This document shows, one piece after another, positions 58,327 to 64,000 of a DNA stretch of 64,000 nucleotides. The first letter of the stretch is position 1. Each line of letters starts with the position of its first letter. The translations under genes and the position numbers were made by a program. The DNA comes from Modestobacter sp. VKM Ac-2982 (GTDB taxonomy: Bacteria; Actinomycetota; Actinomycetes; Mycobacteriales; Geodermatophilaceae), in contig NZ_JAPVBL010000001.1 of NCBI RefSeq assembly GCF_026967935.1, positions 558,001 through 622,000 of the forward strand. The letters are read 5' to 3'. The notes under the pieces are model-generated. The model did no database searches and was not told the origin of the DNA. It saw only the letters and a program-made list of their open reading frames with translations.

Positions 58327-59882
58327 CAGAACGCGTCCGCCAGTCCGGCCTCGACCAGCGGGTGTGCCCTCTTCCGCTTGCCGGGCACCTCGCCGCACAG
58401 CCGCGGGGTGGGGAAGATCTTGCCGGGGTTGGAGATGTTGTCCGGGTCGAAGGCGCACCGGACGAGCTGCATGGTGTCCAGGTCGTCGTCGGTGAACATC
58501 TTCGGCATGTAGGCGGCCTTGTCCACGCCCACCCCGTGCTCGCCGGTGATCGCCCCGCCGTGGGTGATGCAGAGGTCCAGGATGGCACCGCTGACCTTCT
58601 CCGCGGCCTCGCTCGCGCCGTCCTTCTCCCCGTCGAAGAGCACCAGCGGGTGCAGGTTGCCGTCGCCGGCGTGGAAGACGTTGGCCACCCGGACCCCGGA
58701 GGACGACGACAGCTCGGCGATCGCCCGGAGCACCTCCGGGAGCGCGGTCCGCGGGATGACGCCGTCCTGGACGATGTAGTCGGGGCTGATCCGGCCGACC
58801 GCGGCGAAGGCGGACTTGCGGCCCCGCCAGATCAGCGCGCGCTCCATGGCATCGGTGGCCAGCCGCAGCTCGAAGGAGCCGTTCTCCTGGCAGAACCGCT
58901 CGACCAGGGCGTACTCGTGCTCGACCTCGGCCGCAGCGCCGTCGAGCTCGATGACCAGCACCGCGCCGGCGCCGTCCGGGTAGTTGCAGTGCACGGCCGC
59001 CTCGGCGGCCTCGATGGCCAGGGCGTCCATCATCTCGATCGCGGCAGGGAGGACGCCCGCGCTGATGATCGCCGAGGTGGCGGCACCGGCGTCGTCGGTG
59101 GTGTGGAACCCGACGAGCAGGGTGCGGACCTCCTCGGGCAACCGGACCAGCCGGACGGTGGCGGTGGTGGCGATGCCGAGGGTGCCCTCGGAGCCGACGA
59201 CGGTGCCGAGCAGGTCGTAGCCGGGGGAGTCCGGCGCCAGCCCACCGAGGGAGACGACGTCGCCCTGCGGGGTGATCAGCTCGGTGCCGAGCACGTGGTT
59301 GCTGGTGAACCCGTACTTCAGGCAGTGCGCGCCGCCGGAGTTCTCGGCCAGGTTGCCGCCGATGGAGCAGATCTGCTGGCTGCTGGGGTCGGGAGCGTAG
59401 TAGTAGCCCTCGGGGGTGGCCGCCCGGGTGACGTCGAGGTTGATGACGCCGGGCTCCACGATCGCGCGCTGGTCGGCGCGGCGGATCTCGCGGATCGTGC
59501 GCATCCGGGAGGTGACCAGCAGGACGCCGTCGGCCCGGGGGAGCGCACCGCCGGAGAGCCCGGTGCCGGAGCCGCGGGCGACGAACGGGACGCCGTGCTC
59601 GGAGCAGGCCCGCACCACCGCAGCGAGCTGCTCGGTGGTCTCCGGGAGCACGACCAGCGCTGGGGTGACCCGGTAGTGGGCCAGGCCGTCGCACTCGTAG
59701 GTGCGCAGCTGGGTGGGGTCGGCGATCACGCCCGTCTCGGGCATGAGGGCCCGGGCCACCCGGCCCACGGCCGCGATGCCCGCGGCGTTGTCCCCGGTCT
59801 CACCGGTGGAGGAGGTCGCCTCAGGTGGGGTGTCGCCGAGGACCGGGCCGGCCGTCGTCTCGGTGCCGTGCGTGCCGCTCAT
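58326..59882 (-). CDS. glcD: Glycolate oxidase catalytic subunit GlcD
   Basis: A 518-residue FAD-linked oxidase. The FAD-binding loop is PFVARGSGTGLSGGALP near residue 92, and the active-site end is GGAITGEHGVGVDKAAYM. GlcD carries out the oxidation of 2-hydroxyacids with GlcE and GlcF. The first 35 residues are a disordered leader (TETTAGPVLGDTPP). It is the first gene of the glcDEF operon, separated from aceB by two hairpins, both genes pointing left. D-lactate dehydrogenase is an alternative for GlcD alone, but E and F argue for glycolate. Confidence 0.93.
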   Translation of the reverse strand: MSGTHGTETTAGPVLGDTPPEATSSTGETGDNAAGIAAVGRVARALMPETGVIADPTQLRTYECDGLAHYRVTPALVVLPETTEQLAAVVRACSEHGVPFVARGSGTGLSGGALPRADGVLLVTSRMRTIREIRRADQRAIVEPGVINLDVTRAATPEGYYYAPDPSSQQICSIGGNLAENSGGAHCLKYGFTSNHVLGTELITPQGDVVSLGGLAPDSPGYDLLGTVVGSEGTLGIATTATVRLVRLPEEVRTLLVGFHTTDDAGAATSAIISAGVLPAAIEMMDALAIEAAEAAVHCNYPDGAGAVLVIELDGAAAEVEHEYALVERFCQENGSFELRLATDAMERALIWRGRKSAFAAVGRISPDYIVQDGVIPRTALPEVLRAIAELSSSSGVRVANVFHAGDGNLHPLVLFDGEKDGASEAAEKVSGAILDLCITHGGAITGEHGVGVDKAAYMPKMFTDDDLDTMQLVRCAFDPDNISNPGKIFPTPRLCGEVPGKRKRAHPLVEAGLADAF

Positions 59883-59934
59883 GAGGTTCCGCCTTCGTCG
59901 CCGGACCTGCAGGTTCGTTCAGGGGTGGTGCGGT

Positions 59935-59976
59935 CCCCGCTGACCACCAGGATGGCCATCTTGGTGGTCAGCGGGG
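59935..59976 (-). terminator. 15-bp hairpin between aceB and glcD
   Basis: CCCCGCTGACCACCA pairs with its complement TGGTGGTCAGCGGGG around a 12-nt loop (59950-59961). It is followed by a second hairpin at 59986. Confidence 0.65.
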
Positions 59977-59985
59977 GTGTGACCT

Positions 59986-60019
59986 GGGAGGGGCAAAGAT
60001 CGCGATCTTGGCCCCTCCC
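59986..60019 (-). terminator. 17-bp hairpin after aceB
   Basis: Arms of 17 nt (59986-60002 and 60003-60019), GGGAGGGGCAAAGATCG against CGATCTTGGCCCCTCCC, with one mismatch. It lies 8 nt after the aceB stop and probably terminates it, leaving glcDEF to a promoter between 59883 and 59985. Confidence 0.7.
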
Positions 60020-60027
60020 GTCGGAGA

Positions 60028-61629
60028 TCAGGGCATGCGCTCGTAGGCCGGGACGGTGAGGAAGTCGTTGTACTCGTCGCTCAGGGCCATCTCGGTGAAG
60101 AGCGCACGGGCATCGTCCCACCGGCCGGAGGCGTACGCATCTCCCTTGGCCTCGGCGATGGCGGCCATCTCCTCCTCGATCACCCGCTGCACCAGTTCCT
60201 TGGTGACCTGCTGGCCGTCGCTGAGCCGGACGCCGTTGTGCAGCCACTGCCAGACCTGGCTGCGGCTGATCTCGGCGGTGGCGGCGTCCTCCATCAGGCC
60301 GTTGATGCCGGCGGCACCGGAACCGCGCAGCCAGGACTCCACGTACTGGATGCCGACGCTGACGTTGGCCCGCAGCCCGCCCTCGGTGGCCTCACCGGGG
60401 GTGGACTTGACGTCGAGCAGGTCGGCCGCGGTGACGTGCACGTCCTCGCGCAGCTTGTCCAGCTGGTTGGGCCGGTCGCCGAGCACCTTGTCGAAGGCGT
60501 CCATCGCCGTCTGCACCATGCCGGGGTGGGCCACCCAGGAGCCGTCGAAGCCGTCGTTGGCCTCGCGGGTCTTGTCCTCGGTGATCTTGTTGTAGGCGAA
60601 CTCGTTCTTCGCCGGGTCCTTGCTCGGGATGAACGCGGACATGCCGCCCATCGCGTGGGCGCCGCGCTTGTGGCAGGTGCGCACCAGCAGCTCGGTGTAG
60701 GCCCGCATGAACGGCACGGTCATGCCCACCGAGTTGCGGTCCGGGAGGGTGAAGTCGTCGCCACGGGTGCGGAAGGTCTTGATGACGCTGAACATGTAGT
60801 CCCAGCGGCCGGCGTTGAGGCCGGAGGAGTGCTCGCGCAGCTCGTAGAGGATCTCCTCCATCTCGAAGGCCGCGGGGTAGGTCTCGATCAGGCAGGTGGC
60901 CCGGATGGTGCCGCGCGGGATGCCCAGGTGGTCCTGCCCGAGGACGAAGGCGTCGTTCCACAGCCGCGCCTCGAGGTGGCTCTCCATCTTCGGCAGGTAG
61001 AAGTACGGCCCCTGGCCGCGGTCGATCTGCTTCTGCCCGCAGGCGGACAGGTAGAGCGCGAAGTCGACCAGGCTGCCCGAGGTCTGCTCACCGTCGACGG
61101 TGATGTGCTTCTCCGGCAGGTGCCAGCCGCGCGGGCGCACGATGATCGTCGGCAGCTCGTCGTCCGGCTTGAGCTCGTAGGACTTGCCCTGCGGGCTGGT
61201 GAAGTCGATGGTGCGGTCGATCGAGTCCATCAGGTTGAGCGGGCCGTTGACGACGTTCTCCCAGAGCGGGGAGTTGGCGTCCTCCTGGTCGGCCAGCCAG
61301 CACTTGGCGCCGGAGTTGAGCGCGTTGATCGTCATCTTCCGGTCGGTCGGCCCGGTCATCTCCACCCGGCGGTCGACCAGGCCGGGAGCCGGCTCGGCCA
61401 CCCGCCAGGAGTCGTCCTCGCGGATGGCGGCCGTCTCGGGCAGGAAGTCCAGCGTGCCGCCGTCCGCGAGCGCCTGGACCCGCTCCGTGCGCGCCCGCAG
61501 CCGCTCCAGCCGGCGGCCGTTGAGCTCGCGGTGCAGGAGCGCGATGAGCCCCAGGGCCTGAGGCGTCAGGACCTCGTCGAACCGCGGGCCCATCGGGCCG
61601 GTGATCTCCACGCCGTCGACCGTGCTCAT
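60028..61629 (-). CDS. aceB: Malate synthase A
   Basis: A 533-residue malate synthase. The family signature near the active site is KRGAHAMGGMSAFIPSKD, and MESHLEARLWNDAFVLGQDHLGIPRGTIRATCLIETYPAAFEM lies before it; the C-terminal region ends with a helical domain. It condenses glyoxylate with acetyl-CoA to malate. Length matches the A type (about 530) rather than the G type (about 720). ATG 61629 has GGGGAG upstream. Glyoxylate from GlcDEF is the likely source here; isocitrate lyase is not in the window. It is divergent from the IclR gene. Confidence 0.95.
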   Translation of the reverse strand: MSTVDGVEITGPMGPRFDEVLTPQALGLIALLHRELNGRRLERLRARTERVQALADGGTLDFLPETAAIREDDSWRVAEPAPGLVDRRVEMTGPTDRKMTINALNSGAKCWLADQEDANSPLWENVVNGPLNLMDSIDRTIDFTSPQGKSYELKPDDELPTIIVRPRGWHLPEKHITVDGEQTSGSLVDFALYLSACGQKQIDRGQGPYFYLPKMESHLEARLWNDAFVLGQDHLGIPRGTIRATCLIETYPAAFEMEEILYELREHSSGLNAGRWDYMFSVIKTFRTRGDDFTLPDRNSVGMTVPFMRAYTELLVRTCHKRGAHAMGGMSAFIPSKDPAKNEFAYNKITEDKTREANDGFDGSWVAHPGMVQTAMDAFDKVLGDRPNQLDKLREDVHVTAADLLDVKSTPGEATEGGLRANVSVGIQYVESWLRGSGAAGINGLMEDAATAEISRSQVWQWLHNGVRLSDGQQVTKELVQRVIEEEMAAIAEAKGDAYASGRWDDARALFTEMALSDEYNDFLTVPAYERMP

Positions 61630-61715
61630 TGCTCTCCCCTGGGTTCGGTGCCGTCCGGCGACCGTGCCGAGGCGTTCCCCGGGCCGGCGGGACAGGCCGT
61701 GCATGTGGTGTCACC

Positions 61716-61751
61716 TTCCGAGAAGCGGAAGGTTCCATCTGTGATGCGGAA
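61716..61751. promoter_or_regulatory. Two adjacent TTCC...GGAA inverted repeats, candidate IclR operators
   Basis: TTCCGAGAAGCGGAA at 61716-61730 has exact 5-bp arms, and TTCCATCTGTGATGCGGAA at 61733-61751 has 4-bp arms. They lie between aceB and the IclR gene. IclR-type sites commonly have TTCC/GGAA ends, so this is the expected operator position and form. Confidence 0.6.
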
Positions 61752-61883
61752 AACGTATCCTCGGTCACCAACGGGGTCAAGACGATCTCGGGTGCTCCGG
61801 CGCCCGGCGGCCGTCCGGCTCTGGGCGCTCGGGGGACGAGGACGGTGGTGGACCTCGGGCGCACGGGACGACGGAGGAGTGGC

Positions 61884-62687
61884 ATGGCCGAGACCAGCGG
61901 CACGATCGGCGGTTCCGACGGGGGTGTGCAGTCCCTGGAGCGGGCGTTCCTCCTCTTGGAGCTGATGGCCGAGGACGGCGGCGAGGTGGCGCTGTCCCGG
62001 CTCGCGGTGGACAGCGGCCTGCCCCTGTCCACCATCCACCGCCTGGTCCGCACCCTGGTCGCCCGCGGGTACGTGCGCCAGCTCCCCTCCCGGCGCTACG
62101 TGCTGGGTCCCCGGCTGATCCACCTGGGCGAGAGCTCCTCGCGGACCCTGGGCACCTGGGCCCGGCCGCACCTGAACGACCTGGTCGACTCCACCGGGGA
62201 GACGGCGAACCTGGCGATGCTCGACGGCGACCGGGTGGTCTACGTCGCCCAGGTGCCCTCCAAGCACTCGATGCGGATGTTCACCGAGGTCGGCCGCCGG
62301 GTGCACCTGCACTGCACCGGGGTGGGCAAGGCGCTGCTCTCCCAGCTGCCCCCCGGGACCGCCCGCGACCTCCTGGAGCGGGGCGGGATGCCGCGCCGCA
62401 CCGCCAAGACCATCACCGACCCCGACGAGCTGCTCGCGCTGCTGCCGCAGATCGCCGAGCAGGGCTACGTGCTGGACGACGGCGAGCAGGAGATCGGGGT
62501 GCGCTGCATCGCCGTGCCGGTACCCGGCGGTCCGGCGCAGACCGCGATCTCGGTCTCCGGCCCGGAGGGGCGGGTGCCGATGGACAGCGTGCCGCAGATC
62601 GTGGCGCTGCTGCAGCAGGCCGCGGCCGGGCTCGCCGCCGAGCTGCGCGACGACAGTGCCCGCGCGCTCAGCGGCCGGTCCAGCTGA
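61884..62687 (+). CDS. IclR-family regulator of the glyoxylate/glycolate genes
   Basis: A 267-residue IclR protein. The N-terminal winged helix (LERAFLLLELMAEDGGEVALSRLAVDSGLPLSTIHRLVRTLVARGYV) precedes the ligand domain with the typical HCTGVGKALLSQLP and GEQEIGVRCIAVPV. Ligands are often organic acids such as glyoxylate. Its divergence from aceB and the TTCC/GGAA sites between them support local control. ATG 61884 follows GGAGGAG. Its 3' end overlaps that of the enoyl-CoA hydratase gene by 20 nt. Streptomyces AllR-type function is not excluded. Confidence 0.88.
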   Translation: MAETSGTIGGSDGGVQSLERAFLLLELMAEDGGEVALSRLAVDSGLPLSTIHRLVRTLVARGYVRQLPSRRYVLGPRLIHLGESSSRTLGTWARPHLNDLVDSTGETANLAMLDGDRVVYVAQVPSKHSMRMFTEVGRRVHLHCTGVGKALLSQLPPGTARDLLERGGMPRRTAKTITDPDELLALLPQIAEQGYVLDDGEQEIGVRCIAVPVPGGPAQTAISVSGPEGRVPMDSVPQIVALLQQAAAGLAAELRDDSARALSGRSS

Positions 62688-63453
62688 CCTGTCCACGGTC
62701 GACGAAGGCCCGCACGCCGGCCCGGAAGTCCGCACTGCCGAACACCTCCCGCACCAGGTCGTCACCGTCCGGCAGGCCTGCCCGGCGCAGCCGGGCCACC
62801 GCCTGACCGGCGGCCTTCATGCTCAGTGGCGCGTGCCCGAGCAGCGTCTCGACGAGCGCGGCCAGCGCCGGGTCGAGCTCCCCGTCGGGCACCACCTCGC
62901 CGACGAAGCCGGCCGCGGCCGCGTCGGCGGCGGACAGCAGCTTCGCGCGCAGCAGCATGTCCAGCGTGCGGCCCGGGCCCAGGTGGTGCACCAGCAGCGA
63001 GTAGGTGTTCATCGACAGGCAGTTGCCCAGCGTGCGGGCGATCGGGACGCCGAACCGGGACGACGCCGTCGCCACCCTCAGGTCGCAGGCGGCGGCCAGG
63101 GCGAGCCCGCCGCCGACACAGGACCCCTCGACCGCGGCGACGGTCGGCACGGTGACGTCCTCGAGCCGGTTGACCACCCGCTCGATCCGGGCCTCGTAGG
63201 CGATCCCGTCGTCCCCGCTGGTGGACTCCCCCTCACCGAACGTCAGGAACTGGGCGATGTCGGTGCCGGCGACGAAGGCCCGGCCGCCGGCGCCACGCAG
63301 CACCAGCACCCGTACCGACTCCTCCGCATCGGCCCGGGCGCAGGCCTCCTCGAGCCCCTCGTACATCGCGAAGGTCATCGCGTTGCGGGCCTCGGGGCGG
63401 TTGAACAGCACGGTGAGCACCGCGCCGTCCTGGGTGACCTCGAGCTCGCTCAT
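62668..63453 (-). CDS. Enoyl-CoA hydratase/isomerase family protein
   Basis: A 261-residue crotonase-fold protein. The oxyanion-hole segments are VLVLRGAGGRAFVAGTDIAQF and VAAVEGSCVGGGLALAAACDLRVA. The residue following the second, normally a catalytic Glu in hydratases, is not certain; the acidic pattern 'AARTLGNCL' in its place suggests a role other than hydration. The family includes hydratases, isomerases and decarboxylases. Its ATG overlaps the CoA-transferase stop (ATGA), so the two act together, perhaps in acyl-CoA metabolism of an organic acid. Confidence 0.85.
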   Translation of the reverse strand: MSELEVTQDGAVLTVLFNRPEARNAMTFAMYEGLEEACARADAEESVRVLVLRGAGGRAFVAGTDIAQFLTFGEGESTSGDDGIAYEARIERVVNRLEDVTVPTVAAVEGSCVGGGLALAAACDLRVATASSRFGVPIARTLGNCLSMNTYSLLVHHLGPGRTLDMLLRAKLLSAADAAAAGFVGEVVPDGELDPALAALVETLLGHAPLSMKAAGQAVARLRRAGLPDGDDLVREVFGSADFRAGVRAFVDRGQVSWTGR

Positions 63454-64000
63454 GTGTCGTCCTCTCGACTGGATGGGATGACGGCGTCGACGACCTCGGC
63501 CGGGACGCCGTACCGGGTGAGCACCGCTCGGGTGTCGGCGCCCAGCGGGGGGCCGGCGACGCCGCGGACGGCGGGGGTGCGGGAGAACCGCATCGGCGAG
63601 CCGATCTGCCGCACCGGCCCGAGGGTCGGGTGCGGGGCGTCCCAGAAGAAGCCCCGCGCGTTCAGGTGCTCGTCGGTGAACACCTCGCCGTAGTCGTTGA
63701 TCGGGGCGCAGGGCACCCCGGCGGCCCCCAGGGCAGTGAGCAGGTCGGCGGTGGTGCGGGTCCGGGTGCGGCTCTCCACGACGTCCAGCAGCTCGCCGCG
63801 GCGGGCGTGCCGGCGGCTGGCGTCGGCGTAGCCGGGGTCGGCGAGCTCGTCGGCCATGTCCAGCGTGGCGCACAGCCCGGCCCAGGTGTTCGGGGTGTTC
63901 GCGCCGATGGTCACCCAGCCGTCGGCGGTCTGGAACGCCTGGTACGGCGCCTGGCTCTGGTGCGCCGAGCCCAGCGGCCCGCCCACCTCACCGGTGGCGA
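63450..64000 (-). CDS. CaiB/BaiF CoA-transferase, C-terminal part
   Basis: The frame is open to the right window edge; the visible 183 or so residues are the C-terminal end of a class III CoA-transferase. The segment YQAFQTADGWVTIGANTPNTWAGLCATL and GVPCAPINDYGEVFTDEHLNARGFFWD are characteristic of the family. The N-terminal part with the catalytic Asp lies outside the window. It likely activates an acid to a CoA ester for the following enoyl-CoA hydratase-like enzyme, whose start overlaps its stop. Confidence 0.9.
   Translation of the reverse strand, partial: ATGEVGGPLGSAHQSQAPYQAFQTADGWVTIGANTPNTWAGLCATLDMADELADPGYADASRRHARRGELLDVVESRTRTRTTADLLTALGAAGVPCAPINDYGEVFTDEHLNARGFFWDAPHPTLGPVRQIGSPMRFSRTPAVRGVAGPPLGADTRAVLTRYGVPAEVVDAVIPSSREDDT

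Overview
The window is dense, high-GC bacterial DNA with GTG starts, ATGA/GTGA gene overlaps, short intergenic hairpins and actinobacterial gene sets (dnaK-grpE-dnaJ-hspR, an Lrp-linked bkd operon, AAC(2')-like acetyltransferase, DUF3140, DUF3817 and DUF6328 proteins). This points to an actinobacterium. The feel is of the Geodermatophilaceae (Blastococcus, Geodermatophilus, Modestobacter), but that placement is inference from style and gene content, not proof. I see no prophage, insertion sequence, integrase, rRNA operon or CRISPR array. This is largely chromosomal housekeeping and catabolic DNA.

Layout. 1-6.2 kb: end of an NlpC/P60 cell-wall hydrolase, a DUF3817 membrane protein, a serine beta-lactamase-like hydrolase, an aldo/keto reductase, a DUF3253 protein, an AAA ATPase and a secreted Cys-rich protein. 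6.3-11.8 kb: an Lrp-type regulator divergent from branched-chain 2-oxoacid dehydrogenase genes (E1 alpha, E1 beta, E2), with an AGE-family sugar isomerase tightly coupled behind. 12-13.2 kb: an SRPBCC protein and a flavodoxin-fold reductase. 13.2-19.4 kb: a fructose PTS locus (HPr, EIIABC, 1-phosphofructokinase, DeoR regulator, divergent Enzyme I). 19.7-22.1 kb: a 51-residue small protein, a Tyr/Ser phosphatase, a 53-residue Cys-pair protein and a DNA-glycosylase-annotated family member. 22.3-25.9 kb: ABC exporter plus two-component system in one operon. 26-30.2 kb: small acidic proteins, a large acyl-CoA dehydrogenase and a TetR regulator. 30.2-32.9 kb: a Zn/Mn ABC importer. 33-37 kb: ribokinase, a divergent DUF6328/DUF3140 pair and a methyltransferase-type III polyketide synthase pair. 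37.1-39.2 kb: PTS-dependent dihydroxyacetone kinase. 39.4-46.6 kb: formaldehyde dehydrogenase, AAC(2'), tRNA-Gly, a split aerotaxis-like PAS/MCP pair, dCTP deaminase, a methyltransferase and an MFS carrier. 46.7-55.5 kb: a membrane Fe-S reductase, a frameshifted AbiEi/DUF559 gene between direct stem-loop repeats, and the Hsp70 operon with HspR and MarR. 55.7-64 kb: glycolate oxidase GlcFED, malate synthase, a divergent IclR regulator, enoyl-CoA hydratase and the end of a CoA-transferase.

Functional links. EI and HPr can feed both FruA and the stand-alone DhaM, so two PTS-driven pathways lie within 25 kb. GlcDEF makes glyoxylate, malate synthase consumes it, and an IclR regulator with TTCC...GGAA sites lies beside them. 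HspR closes its own chaperone operon, and a HAIR-like site precedes dnaK.

The observations I rate highest are: the frameshifted gene flanked by two 42/49-identical stem-loop repeats; the methyltransferase-type III PKS pair with a 16-codon ORF whose stop overlaps the PKS start; the soluble PAS-plus-MCP pair; a recurring TANNNT element 6-7 nt before start codons that suggests leaderless transcripts; and several small, acidic, Cys-free proteins.
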